Below are positions 25,767 to 35,187 of a stretch of DNA of 51,738 bases, piece by piece. The notes below the pieces were generated by a model. The model saw nothing but the letters and a program-made list of their open reading frames with translations. It did not search any database and had not been told where the DNA came from. Source of the stretch: an uncultured Prevotellaceae bacterium (GTDB lineage: Bacteria > Bacteroidota > Bacteroidia > Bacteroidales > Bacteroidaceae); assembly GCA_947167835.1 (NCBI GenBank), contig CAMVJO010000002.1, forward strand, positions 1 through 51,738, written 5' to 3'. A program made the position numbers and the translations under genes. Position 1 is the stretch's first letter; every line of letters begins with the position of its first letter.

Positions 25767-25832
25767 ACTGCTGTTGAGATATTTCTGTCTTTCAGCATCA
25801 TATTATATTAAAAAGAAAGAATATCATATATT

Positions 25833-28685
25833 ATGCACTATCTACTTTCCCTTCCCCCTAATGTAGTCAGTCATTTCCACGCCATTACAGGACTTAGTCC
25901 CGAACAATGGTTCTGTACTCACGACCCCATAGGCCATAAGTTGGGCTCCGGAGGTGGTACCACGTGGCTGCTCGAAGCCTGCTGCCGTGCCGAAAAAGCC
26001 GATGCCGACTTCAACGAATGGATAGGCCGCGAAAAACGCGTTCTCCTCCATGCCGGAGGACAGAGCCGCAGACTGCCGTGCTATGCTCCGCAGGGAAAAG
26101 TACTTACCCCCATTCCGGTTTTCCGTTGGGAAAGCGGACAGCGCATTAACCAGACACTACTCGATTTGCAGACGCCGCTTTACGATGCTATCTTGGATCG
26201 TGCGCCCAAAAGTCTGAACACACTCATCGCCTCGGGCGATGTATATATCCGTGCTACGGAGCCATTGCAGAACATCCCCGATGCCGATGTGGTTTGCTAC
26301 GGCTTATGGGCAGAACCCGTGCAGGCATCGCATCATGGCGTGTTTATGATGAATCGCAATACGCCGGAAAAACTCGATTTCATGCTCCAAAAGCCCAGTA
26401 TAGAACAACAGGCCAAACTGATGCCCACACATTTCTCGCTTATGGACATAGGTATCTGGCTTTTGAGCGACAGAGCCGTAGAAATCCTGCGCAAGAAATC
26501 ATACGATAGCAACGGAAATCTTTGCGAATACGACCTTTATAGTGAGTTTGGTTGCGCATTGGGACAGCATCCGTCCGTTCCCGATTCCGACCTCGCCGAT
26601 CTTTCTGTTTGTGTCCTGCCTCTTCCGGGCGGAGAGTTCTATCATTTCGGAACAGCCCCCGAATTATTATCTTCGGCCATGGCTATTCAGAATTTAGTCA
26701 AGGACCAGCGCCATATTATCCAACTTCATGTGAAAAGTCACCCATCGCTTTTCACACAGAACGCCGTCATCCGTAGCAAGTTCAACGAGAAAAACCAATA
26801 TGTCTGGGTGGAAAATTCCTATGTGCCTGATACTTGGACATTGACCAGACAGAATATCGTAACTGGCGTACCTGAGAATAATTGGCACCTTACTCTTCCC
26901 GAAAATGTCTGCATAGACGTCGTGCCTATCGGCGAAAAACAATGGGCGCTCCGACCTTATGGATATAATGACGCCTTCCGCGGACCGGCAAGCGACGAAA
27001 AGACACAATACCTCGAACGCCCCTTGAAAAAATGGTTGGAGCAACATCTGATTACTGACAGCCAAATTGAAGGAGCGCAGACCGATTTGCAGAGAGCGCA
27101 GATATTCCCCGTAGTAGATACCACCGATGAACTGTTACATTGGTTCGAGTGGATGACAGGTACGACATCTACTCCCGAAGAGACGGAGAAATACCTGAAA
27201 CTGCCGAGACTTGCAGCCGAAGACCTGTCCAATCAAGCCAATCTGCCGAGAGTGGCAGCACAACGTACGAGGTATTGCGCGGAAAACATACAGAAAATAG
27301 CAAAGAACTGGCATAAAAGTGTGTTCTATCAGACTAATCTGAAGAATATGGCGGAGCAATTCCATCATGCTGCCATCGAATTGCCACAACCCCTGACAGA
27401 CGAAGCACCATTGATGACTAAAATTCACGATGCTATGTTCCGTTCGGAATTTCATCGGCTCGGTGGCAACGAAGATCAGGCAGAAAAGTTCCAAGCCGAG
27501 GCTTTTTCATTGCTACGTCAGGGATTGACACAGGAAGCCCTGGAACACAAGAGTAATCCTCGCCTCTCCGTTTATTCAGATCAGATAGTTTGGGGTAGAA
27601 GTCCCATTAGAATTGATGTTGCCGGCGGGTGGACAGACACGCCTCCGTACTCATTGAAAACGGGTGGCAACGTAGTGAATTTTGCCATAGAGTTAAATGG
27701 TCAGCCTCCCTTGCAAGTTTATGTGAAGCCCTGCAAAGAATTTGTTATCGTCTGCAGAAGCATTGATTTGGGCGCCATAGAAAGAATTGAGACCTACGAA
27801 GAATTAAAACAGTACAACAAAGTCGGTTCACCCTTCTCCATTCCTAAAGCTGCCCTGTCACTTGCTGGGTTTTTGCCCGGCTTCGGCGCAGAAAACTTCA
27901 GGACTTTGCGTGAACAACTCGAAGCCTTTGGTTGCGGTATTGAGATTACTTTGCTTTCTGCCATACCTGCTGGTTCGGGACTTGGCACAAGTTCTATTTT
28001 GGCCGCAACTGTTTTGGGAGCAGTCAGCGACTTCTGTTCGTTAGACTGGGATTCCAATGAAATATGTCACCGCACTTTGGTTTTAGAGCAGTTATTGACA
28101 ACAGGAGGTGGCTGGCAAGATCAATATGGTGGCGTATTACCAGGTGTTAAGTTGCTGCAAACGGGACAAGGCTTCCGGCAAGATCCGCTTACCCGCTGGC
28201 TACCCGATACTATCTTCACGAATGACGACACTAAAGGCCTGCATCTTTTGTATTACACGGGAGTAACGCGCACCGCCAAGCACATTTTGGCCGAGATAGT
28301 CCGAGGTATGTTCCTGAATAACACCACTCATTTGCAGTTGCTCGGCGAAATGAAACAACATGCCCTGCAAATGTTTGAAGCGCTCCAACGTAACGATCTC
28401 AACCTCTACGGAAAATTATTGCGGCGCACATGGCTGCAAAATCAGCGTTTAGATAGCGGTACGAATCCTCCCGTTATTCAGAAACTCTGCGGCGAAATCG
28501 ATGATTGGTGCGCAGGTTATAAACTTCCGGGCGCAGGTGGCGGCGGTTATCTCTACATGGTTGCTAAAGATGCCGAGGCTGCGAAGAAAATTCGCCAGCA
28601 TCTCAACGAAAACTCCCTCTCTAAAAATGCACGCTTCGTAGAAATGAGCGTTTCCAACCAGGGTTTACAAGTAAGTCGCAGCTAA
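25833..28685 (+). CDS. fkp: bifunctional fucokinase / L-fucose-1-phosphate guanylyltransferase (FKP)
   Basis: Turns free L-fucose into fucose-1-phosphate and then GDP-L-fucose, the donor for fucosylated capsule and glycoproteins in Bacteroides. 950 residues, almost the same as the Bacteroides fragilis enzyme. The N-terminal pyrophosphorylase half has GHKLGSGGGTTWLL and HAGGQSRRLPCYAPQGK near residues 35-90. The C-terminal GHMP kinase begins near 585 with WGRSPIRIDVAGGWTDTPPYS, has the PAGSGLGTSS loop and ends with LPGAGGGGYLY. Both active-site regions look intact. fucP at 42896 would supply the substrate. Confidence 0.94.
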   Translation: MHYLLSLPPNVVSHFHAITGLSPEQWFCTHDPIGHKLGSGGGTTWLLEACCRAEKADADFNEWIGREKRVLLHAGGQSRRLPCYAPQGKVLTPIPVFRWESGQRINQTLLDLQTPLYDAILDRAPKSLNTLIASGDVYIRATEPLQNIPDADVVCYGLWAEPVQASHHGVFMMNRNTPEKLDFMLQKPSIEQQAKLMPTHFSLMDIGIWLLSDRAVEILRKKSYDSNGNLCEYDLYSEFGCALGQHPSVPDSDLADLSVCVLPLPGGEFYHFGTAPELLSSAMAIQNLVKDQRHIIQLHVKSHPSLFTQNAVIRSKFNEKNQYVWVENSYVPDTWTLTRQNIVTGVPENNWHLTLPENVCIDVVPIGEKQWALRPYGYNDAFRGPASDEKTQYLERPLKKWLEQHLITDSQIEGAQTDLQRAQIFPVVDTTDELLHWFEWMTGTTSTPEETEKYLKLPRLAAEDLSNQANLPRVAAQRTRYCAENIQKIAKNWHKSVFYQTNLKNMAEQFHHAAIELPQPLTDEAPLMTKIHDAMFRSEFHRLGGNEDQAEKFQAEAFSLLRQGLTQEALEHKSNPRLSVYSDQIVWGRSPIRIDVAGGWTDTPPYSLKTGGNVVNFAIELNGQPPLQVYVKPCKEFVIVCRSIDLGAIERIETYEELKQYNKVGSPFSIPKAALSLAGFLPGFGAENFRTLREQLEAFGCGIEITLLSAIPAGSGLGTSSILAATVLGAVSDFCSLDWDSNEICHRTLVLEQLLTTGGGWQDQYGGVLPGVKLLQTGQGFRQDPLTRWLPDTIFTNDDTKGLHLLYYTGVTRTAKHILAEIVRGMFLNNTTHLQLLGEMKQHALQMFEALQRNDLNLYGKLLRRTWLQNQRLDSGTNPPVIQKLCGEIDDWCAGYKLPGAGGGGYLYMVAKDAEAAKKIRQHLNENSLSKNARFVEMSVSNQGLQVSRS

Positions 28686-28733
28686 AAAATAGGGTAGGGC
28701 GCCGATTTGATAAGATTCTTCGGATTCTTTTTA

Positions 28734-28920
28734 GGGTTGTTCTAAAAATTAGGCTGTTTTGATTTTTCAAAGATTTTTGAGTGATTTTGTTTTTAATGCC
28801 GCAGAAGCATAGCAAGCTATGGTTCAAGGAATTAAAGACAATGGCGCCAAAAAGATTGAAAAAGCATACAGACCAAAAAAAGCTTCACAAAATTTTAAAA
28901 CCTAATTTTTAGAACTACCC
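28734..28920. repeat. MITE-like element, copy D
   Basis: 187 bp, opposite in orientation to copy B, from GGGTTGTTCTAAAAATTAGG to CCTAATTTTTAGAACTACCC, flanked by TTTA on both sides (28730-28733 and 28921-28924). It begins 48 bases after the fkp stop codon. With copy B it differs at only a few positions, so transposition looks recent. Confidence 0.88.
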
Positions 28921-28929
28921 TTTAAGAAA

Positions 28930-29167
28930 TTCCAGCAATTAGAAAATAATAGTCTGGCTTTCTTTGAGAATATTCGGAATTGAGAAACAATAATTCTGGT
29001 TTTCTATAAATAGATACGGGACTTTGGAAAAATTGCTCGGCTTATCTTTGAAAAGATGTGGAACTATTTTTTGAAATGGTGGCACTTCTTGTATTTAGTT
29101 CAGCAAATAGAAAAGAAGAACCTGGTTTTCGGGAATAATAGTCCGAGGTGTAAAAATAGAAATCCGT
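28930..29167. repeat. 21-bp-phased array upstream of the 5'-nucleotidase gene
   Basis: GC-containing cores (TTCCAG, GTCTGG, TTCGGA, TTCTGG, TACGGG, CTCGG, TGTGG, GGTGG, TTCAGC, CCTGG, GTCCGAG, ATCCG) at about 28930, 28952, 28973, 28994, 29015, 29036, 29056, 29078, 29098, 29120, 29141 and 29162. Twelve units, each 20-22 bp. With MITE D it accounts for the 506-bp gap. Confidence 0.75.
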
Positions 29168-29191
29168 TTTGTAATAAAAAATACTATAAGA

Positions 29192-30766
29192 ATGATGAAG
29201 AAAAGTTTGATATTACTGCTGATGCTGCTGAGCTTTTTTGGTGCAGCGGCACAAAACGTGACAGTAGCTGTGTTTAGTCTGAATGATTTCCACGGCGCTT
29301 TTTTGCGCGACGACCGCAAAAATATAAAAGGTGCGGCTGCGGTGGCGCAAACGTTGAGAAACTTGCAGGAACTGTACCCTTATAATGTGACAGTGTCGGC
29401 TGGAGATAATTTCGGAGGCAGTTATTTCTATAATGTGACGAAGGGCCGGACTTTACCTCTGTTTTTTCAGACAGCAGGTATTGAACTTTCTGCCGTTGGC
29501 AACCATGAATTTGACGATGGCTTGGTGAAACTGGCCGATAAGTGGAGCAAATGGCGTCCTGAAGGCTGGAATCTGAAATATGTCTGCGCAAACGTGACAG
29601 AAAAGGCAACGGGAAAAATTCCTTCTTACTTCCAACCTACGGCTACTGTCAGCATACCGCTGTCGGAGACGAAGCAAATAAAAGTTGGCTTCGTGGGACT
29701 GGCAACTTCCAACACCCCATTTCAGGTTTCATCGGGCAAAGTCGATGCGCTCTCGTTCAACGGAGATTATACCTCGGTCGTCAATCAGTATAAGTCGGAG
29801 ATAGCCGATGCCGACATCCGACTTTTGCTCATGCACATCGGGACAAATATGAAAGACGGCGCACCAATCTGGGCAGACCGCGACTCTGCAAATATTTCCT
29901 CGTTCAACGATCGCGATTTCCACGGCCTACTGACAGGACACTCCCATGAAGCTGTCGTTGGCACGATAAATTCTAATGATTACCCCGTAGTTCAAGGACA
30001 TTGGCACGGCAATTATATCAATATCATCCGATTTACGGTCGATACTGTCGCCATGCGTGTGTTGAAAGCCGAACCTGAAATTATTTCCGTGAACGAAAAC
30101 ATTCGTTTGGACGACACTTGCAAACGTTTCGAGGCCGTCTGCGATTCATTAGTCCGCCATACGAAAGTGGGAGGCTACAATATGGATCAGGTAATCGGCA
30201 CTATCGAAGAAGAAATCATACATGATAGAAGCGATAAGTACAAAAAGACGAAAATTGGCGAGGCTGTTTGCCGTGCTTACGCCGAAACCGTTCGCGAAAA
30301 GGGTGGTTTCGGAAAGAATGAACCCATTATCGGATTAAGTCACTTCGGTAGTATTCGCAGTGGCTTCCCTAAAGGAACTTTGCGCGTTATTGATGCGGGC
30401 GAAACCTTGCCTTTCGAGAATACGCTCTGTCCTTTCTATATTTCCGGCCGCGTCCTGAAAGAATTAGTCAGTTATGGTTTTCACAATATGAAATATGGCT
30501 GGCTACAGACCGGATGGCTAAAAATAGAAACCGATGCAAATCAGAATGTCAAGCGACTTATCATCCAGACTCCCGGAGGTAAAAACATCAAAGTCAAGGA
30601 TAACGGGAAATACATCTTCGTTGTAGATAGTTATATGGCCGGTGGCGGCGATGGCTACGACAAGAAATATTTTGATCCCGAGAATAAACTGAAGATTGAC
30701 GGACTTCCCGTAACCACTGGCGCCTTTATCGATTACCTCATCCGCAATAAGGCAAAAATAGACTGA
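29192..30766 (+). CDS. secreted 5'-nucleotidase / metallophosphatase, shorter paralogue
   Basis: 524 residues with signal peptide (MMKKSLILLLMLLSFFGAAAQ). Metallophosphatase motifs in order: FSLNDFHGAF, SAGDNFGGSYF, AVGNHEFDDG, LLMHIGTN and LTGHSHEAVVG, then a 5'-nucleotidase C-terminal domain with SYMAGGGDGYD near the end. Same fold as the gene at 21343 but clearly diverged. The start could be either of two adjacent Met codons. It lies alone between a 21-bp array and the agmatine genes. The substrate is unknown; nucleotides, NAD or sugar phosphates are possible. Confidence 0.87.
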   Translation: MMKKSLILLLMLLSFFGAAAQNVTVAVFSLNDFHGAFLRDDRKNIKGAAAVAQTLRNLQELYPYNVTVSAGDNFGGSYFYNVTKGRTLPLFFQTAGIELSAVGNHEFDDGLVKLADKWSKWRPEGWNLKYVCANVTEKATGKIPSYFQPTATVSIPLSETKQIKVGFVGLATSNTPFQVSSGKVDALSFNGDYTSVVNQYKSEIADADIRLLLMHIGTNMKDGAPIWADRDSANISSFNDRDFHGLLTGHSHEAVVGTINSNDYPVVQGHWHGNYINIIRFTVDTVAMRVLKAEPEIISVNENIRLDDTCKRFEAVCDSLVRHTKVGGYNMDQVIGTIEEEIIHDRSDKYKKTKIGEAVCRAYAETVREKGGFGKNEPIIGLSHFGSIRSGFPKGTLRVIDAGETLPFENTLCPFYISGRVLKELVSYGFHNMKYGWLQTGWLKIETDANQNVKRLIIQTPGGKNIKVKDNGKYIFVVDSYMAGGGDGYDKKYFDPENKLKIDGLPVTTGAFIDYLIRNKAKID

Positions 30767-30843
30767 CATTCCTTTCTCGCTCACGCGCGTATTTATTTAA
30801 AAAGGAGTGTATGAAGAATTATTAGTCCACACTTTCAAAGAAT

Positions 30844-31971
30844 ATGTCACTGATAGCTTATCCTCCCAAGCTGCCGCATACCGATATCGACATGGATATG
30901 TTTTTGCAGTCGGGGCCAGACGATCCTATCCGTCGTTTCAAGCGCACGCTGCCCGCAGAATGGTTTCCGCAGAGCGGCATACAGCTCACTTGGCCGCACA
31001 AAGATACCGATTGGGCGTATATGCTGCAAGATATCACAGAGTGTTACATACGGATGGCCTACGAAATCGCTACGCGTGAGCGGCTTATCATCGTGACTCC
31101 CGACGTGAAATCCGTACAGTCCCTGCTTAACGAGCGTTTGCCACGACGTGCTACCGACAATATCGTTTATATGGAATGTCCTACCGACGATACCTGGGCG
31201 CGCGACCATGCTTTTCTGACGGTGGTGGGAGGTAGCGGAGCCGAACTGCTGGATTTCCGTTTCAATGGCTGGGGCGGTAAGTTTGAAGCCCGACAAGATA
31301 ATGCTATCAACCGACATTTGTATGAAAGCGGGCTGGTAAAAGGACAGTATGTCGATCTTAACGATTTTGAACTCGAAGGCGGCAGCATAGAGAGCGACGG
31401 TATGGGAACCATTCTCACTACTACCTCATGTGTGCTCAACGAAAACAGGAATAATGGCGATGCTATCGGCATCAGTACCCGACTTACGGAACTTTTGGGC
31501 GCAGAACAGATACTCTGGCTCCGACACGGGCATTTGGAGGGCGACGATACCGACGGACATATCGACACTCTGGCGCGTTTCTGTCCCGACAATCATATTG
31601 CCTACGTGAAATGTGAGGACCACTCCGACGAACATTACGAAGACCTCCGACTTATGGAAGAGGAACTCATGGCTTTCAGAACTTTGCGCGGAACGCCCTA
31701 TCAGTTAGTGCCGCTTCCCATGCCCGATGCCATATATGACGAAGAAGGGCAGCGACTTCCCGCTACTTATGCCAACTTCCTCATTATGAATCACGCCATT
31801 CTGTTGCCTACATACCGCCAAACCGAGAATGACGAGCGCGCAAAAAAGGCTTTGCAACGACTTTTCCCGAAATACGACGTGGTGGGAATAGATGCCGTCC
31901 CGCTTATTCAGCAACACGGCTCCATTCATTGCGCCACGATGCAATATCCCAAAACAGTAATCCCAACATAA
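30844..31971 (+). CDS. aguA: agmatine deiminase
   Basis: Hydrolyses agmatine to N-carbamoylputrescine and ammonia. The 375-residue protein shows QLTWPHKDTDWAYML, DDTWARDHAFL with the substrate-binding acidic residues, FRFNGWGGKF, FELEGGSIESDG, the H-x-E segment LRHGHLEGDDTDGHIDTLARF and the C-terminal catalytic-Cys motif HGSIHCATMQ. The gene for the next step begins 20 bases downstream, which supports the substrate as agmatine rather than peptidyl-arginine. No arginine decarboxylase gene is in the window. Confidence 0.92.
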   Translation: MSLIAYPPKLPHTDIDMDMFLQSGPDDPIRRFKRTLPAEWFPQSGIQLTWPHKDTDWAYMLQDITECYIRMAYEIATRERLIIVTPDVKSVQSLLNERLPRRATDNIVYMECPTDDTWARDHAFLTVVGGSGAELLDFRFNGWGGKFEARQDNAINRHLYESGLVKGQYVDLNDFELEGGSIESDGMGTILTTTSCVLNENRNNGDAIGISTRLTELLGAEQILWLRHGHLEGDDTDGHIDTLARFCPDNHIAYVKCEDHSDEHYEDLRLMEEELMAFRTLRGTPYQLVPLPMPDAIYDEEGQRLPATYANFLIMNHAILLPTYRQTENDERAKKALQRLFPKYDVVGIDAVPLIQQHGSIHCATMQYPKTVIPT

Positions 31972-31991
31972 GTTTTTTTCTGACACAGCAC

Positions 31992-32879
31992 ATGAAAATT
32001 GCAGTCATACAATATGCCCCTACGACCGATGCGCAGGAAAATCGCAGGCGTCTTGGTGAGAAAATAGGCGAGGCAGCCGCTAAAGGTGCCGAACTTGTAG
32101 TGTTACAAGAGCTACATGACACACCATATTTCTGCCAAACCGAAAATGTGGACCTGTTTAATCTGGCCACTCCCATACCTGGCGAAGCAACTGCCTATTA
32201 TAGTGAAGCAGCCCGCCGACATCATGTGGTTTTAGTCACCAGTCTGTTTGAAAAGCGCGCAGCTGGACTTTATCACAACACCGCCGTTGTGTTTGAAAAG
32301 GACGGTAGTGTGGCAGGGCAGTACAGAAAAATGCACATTCCCGACGATCCTGCCTATTATGAGAAGTTTTATTTCACTCCTGGCGACATAGGTTTCCGTC
32401 CCATCGACACCAGTGTAGGACGCCTCGGCGTTCAGGTTTGTTGGGACCAGTGGTATCCTGAGGGAGCGCGACTTATGGCTTTGGCCGGCGCCGATATCCT
32501 GATTTATCCCACCGCTATAGGTTATGCTGCCGAAGATACGCCCGAAGAGCAGGCACGTCAGCGACAGGCGTGGCAACTTGTACAACGTGGACACGCCGTT
32601 GCCAATGGTTTGCCCGTCGTAACGGTAAATCGCACAGGATTTGAACCCGACCCCAGCGGACAAACCGCAGGAATACGCTTTTGGGGCACAAGTTTTGTGT
32701 GCGGTCCGCAAGGAGAACTCCTATATGAAGCTCCGCAAGACGAGGAAACCGTAGAAATAGTGGAGGTCGATATGCAGCGCAGTGAACAAGTGCGTCGCTG
32801 GTGGCCATTTCTGCGCGACCGCCGCATAGAGAATTATGGAAACCTCACTTGTCGGTTTATTGACGAGGGAGAAGAGTAG
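31992..32879 (+). CDS. aguB: N-carbamoylputrescine amidohydrolase
   Basis: Nitrilase-superfamily enzyme that converts N-carbamoylputrescine to putrescine, CO2 and ammonia. From the ATG at 31992 (the longer ORF overlaps the aguA stop region) it has 295 residues. The Glu-Lys-Cys triad is E40 (VLQELHDTPYFCQ), K112 (YRKMHIPDDP) and C149 (GVQVCWDQWYPEGAR). The YEKFYFTPGD segment is typical of AguB. Co-transcribed with aguA by position. Confidence 0.94.
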   Translation: MKIAVIQYAPTTDAQENRRRLGEKIGEAAAKGAELVVLQELHDTPYFCQTENVDLFNLATPIPGEATAYYSEAARRHHVVLVTSLFEKRAAGLYHNTAVVFEKDGSVAGQYRKMHIPDDPAYYEKFYFTPGDIGFRPIDTSVGRLGVQVCWDQWYPEGARLMALAGADILIYPTAIGYAAEDTPEEQARQRQAWQLVQRGHAVANGLPVVTVNRTGFEPDPSGQTAGIRFWGTSFVCGPQGELLYEAPQDEETVEIVEVDMQRSEQVRRWWPFLRDRRIENYGNLTCRFIDEGEE

Positions 32880-32908
32880 ATTTTGCAGGGACTCTCAATG
32901 CGCTTTTT

Positions 32909-33000
32909 GGGGGGAAATGGGGAAAATGGGCAATTTGGGCAATATGGGCTCGGAGATACAAAAATTTATCTCCGAGCTATTTTTTTTCTTGTCTCGGGAG
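32909..33000 (+). repeat. partial related-repeat copy 5 with G-quadruplex-like block
   Basis: GGGGGG-AAAT-GGGG-AAAAT-GGG-CAATTT-GGG-CAATAT-GGG at 32909-32948 is followed by only three CGGAG cores (about 32950, 32971 and 32993, spacing 21-22 bp). The AATAAAGGG half is absent, so this copy is truncated. It sits just after the aguB stop. Confidence 0.65.
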
Positions 33001-33001
33001 T

Positions 33002-33036
33002 AAAAAAACGAAAGCCTAAATTGTCTTAGACTTTCG
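33002..33036 (-). terminator. rho-independent terminator of the WG-repeat gene
   Basis: On the minus strand CGAAAGTCTAA-loop-TTAGGCTTTCG followed by a run of seven T, 45 bases after the stop codon of the gene at 33081. Confidence 0.75.
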
Positions 33037-33080
33037 CTCTTAAATGATTTTTTGTCTGACTAAATGTCCGTATGTGCCGC

Positions 33081-34958
33081 TTATTCTGCAACTGCAACGG
33101 AGTCAGCAGTCGCTGCTTCGACGGGTTGTGCGTAATCTAAGTCGTAAGAGTCGTCAGATGCTCCGTCTTTCACATTTTCGAAAGACGAGATATCCACATC
33201 GTAGGGATCTCCTTTGAAAACATGGATTAAAACTCTGTTACCTGCGTTTGCAACGAAGATAGCCTTCTCATAGTCAAGTTGTGCTACGAAGGCATTTCTG
33301 TTTGACTTGACTTCGCTACCCAGATCTTCAGCTTTTTTCTTGACGGCTTGGTACAAATCCTTCATTTTGTCGCTAAGTTTGCCGCTGTTTCCGATTGTGA
33401 CGAAGATTTGTCTGGGAGTAATTGACTTGAATCGCTGTCCAACGGTCTTATCCCAGCTGTATGAATAGCCATAGTAGGATTCCGTGACGCGTTCCTTGAT
33501 ATCTTCCGTCATATCTTCGCTATATATCACTTCATATTCCACACCTGTGCCGTTACTTAGCTTCAAGTTACCCGTAATGTTGCTTCTATAGCGATATTCT
33601 TCGGCCTTCGGTTCGTAATCTATATCTACTTCGCCCAATTCCATCATGTGTTTAAGCGCAGCTGCGGGTTCTAAATCGAGAGTGAAGTCCAAAATGCCTT
33701 TATCCGTTATCTTCAGTTCGTTTACCAAGGTTTTGAAATCAACATAGTCGCTTTCTACCCACAAATTTCCGTAACCAAAACTTACTTCGTAGATATCCGG
33801 TGTTTTTTTCTTGATTTCCCCCTTTCTATCCATGAGCGAATATTCGTGATCGTCGTCCTTTACGAAGCAATAGTCGCTTCCTTCGAAGAAAGGAAGGATG
33901 TCTTTATATTCGTCGTCAATGATTTCGTTGCCATCCAAGTCGATAACGATATATCCGTCGTCATCTTTTTTCTTGGCAGCCAGCAAGTCATCATCAATGA
34001 AGAAGAGGTCTTCGTATTTTGCGCGCAAAACGATTTCACCTTCCAAGTCCATAACGCCTTTTTCGTAATCTTTGTTGGAAAAGGTGACATAATTTCCGCG
34101 CATACTCGTATTGGGATAGATATCGTCGTCATTTCCGATATTGATGTGGCGGAATTTGGTGGAAGGTCCGACAACCCATTCACCTTTTTCGTCTAATAGT
34201 CCGCAAGCCTCGTCTCCGTCTTTATCAACTGAGCCTGCCATAACGCCAGATGCGAAACAACCGCCGTATTTGGGGATTTTTGACAACTTAAATGAGCCCA
34301 ATTCCTTGCCTGCGGGCGTCATAATACTGGCTTCGCGCTTGTCTTCATACTTATCCTCGCTGCCAAAATCCTTCATGCTCTTCATTTTCTCTTTTTCGGC
34401 ACGGATGCCCACCGTTTTGCCATCGGAAACAAGATAGAGTGAGGCATATTCGGCAGGGATTGTCACTTTGCCGTCGGTATCTACCAGACCATATTTATTT
34501 CCTGCCTGAAAAACGGCATAACCGTTGTAGAAGACCGACATACCTGTGACGGGAACTCCATCAACCTCGTCGAAAGTGAATTTTACCTTGCCGTCTTTGT
34601 CAATAACGTCGATGGGTTTTCCGGGTTCTACGGCCGGTGTCACATCATCGTTGAACAAACCGATGGCTTTGTAGTCAGTTTTATTGACACGCGTAGGCTT
34701 TTTCTTCGTAGGTTCGTAGAGTTCGTAGAGACCGTCCTCGTTTTCCACCGTAAAGCGGTCATTAACGACAGCACTCGGCCTTTTGCTGAATTCTTCTTTG
34801 TACAAAACTTCGCCATCTATGCTAATCAGTCCCCAATCGCCGCCTTCTTCTTCCTGATAAGGGAGGTATTCAACCTTAGACTTGTTGAAAAACATGCAAC
34901 TGCTGAACATGGTTGAGGCAAGCAGGAGCAAAATGGAGAAGATACGAATATGTTTCAT
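33081..34958 (-). CDS. WG-repeat-containing lipoprotein
   Basis: 625 residues. The N-terminus is a lipoprotein signal peptide with the lipobox FSSC at about 18-21 (SILLLLASTMFSSC). Multiple WG-type repeats follow (GDWGLISIDGEVLY, KYGLVDTDGKVTIPAEY, ACGLLDEKGEWVVG, then KGVMDLEGEIVLRAKYED), a beta-rich repeat that may form a propeller or solenoid. The last third (about 390-600) is not of this type and I do not recognise it. The tail is acidic and Ala-rich. Function unknown; exposed lipoprotein in the envelope is the safest reading. No clear promoter is seen upstream. Confidence 0.8.
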   Translation of the reverse strand: MKHIRIFSILLLLASTMFSSCMFFNKSKVEYLPYQEEEGGDWGLISIDGEVLYKEEFSKRPSAVVNDRFTVENEDGLYELYEPTKKKPTRVNKTDYKAIGLFNDDVTPAVEPGKPIDVIDKDGKVKFTFDEVDGVPVTGMSVFYNGYAVFQAGNKYGLVDTDGKVTIPAEYASLYLVSDGKTVGIRAEKEKMKSMKDFGSEDKYEDKREASIMTPAGKELGSFKLSKIPKYGGCFASGVMAGSVDKDGDEACGLLDEKGEWVVGPSTKFRHINIGNDDDIYPNTSMRGNYVTFSNKDYEKGVMDLEGEIVLRAKYEDLFFIDDDLLAAKKKDDDGYIVIDLDGNEIIDDEYKDILPFFEGSDYCFVKDDDHEYSLMDRKGEIKKKTPDIYEVSFGYGNLWVESDYVDFKTLVNELKITDKGILDFTLDLEPAAALKHMMELGEVDIDYEPKAEEYRYRSNITGNLKLSNGTGVEYEVIYSEDMTEDIKERVTESYYGYSYSWDKTVGQRFKSITPRQIFVTIGNSGKLSDKMKDLYQAVKKKAEDLGSEVKSNRNAFVAQLDYEKAIFVANAGNRVLIHVFKGDPYDVDISSFENVKDGASDDSYDLDYAQPVEAATADSVAVAE

Positions 34959-35001
34959 GGTATTTCGGAGTAGATAATAAAAATGTGAGCAAGAAAGTTA
35001 A

Positions 35002-35187
35002 GGGTTGTTCTAATAATTAGGCTGTTTTGATTATTCAAAGATTTTTGAGTGATTTTGTTTTTAATTTTGCAGAAGCATAGCAAGCTATGGTTCAAGGAAT
35101 TAAAGACGAAAGCGCCAAAAAGATTGAAAAATCATACAGACCATAAAAGAACTTCCCAATATTTTAAACTAATTCTTAGAACAACCC
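35002..35187. repeat. MITE-like element, copy E (second subtype)
   Basis: 186 bp from GGGTTGTTCTAATAATTAGG to CTAATTCTTAGAACAACCC with TTAA duplications on both sides (34998-35001 and 35188-35191). One end differs from copies A-D (AGAACTTCCCAATATTTTAAACTAATTC) but matches copy F exactly. The right duplication contains the TAA stop codon of the glutathione peroxidase gene. Confidence 0.86.
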
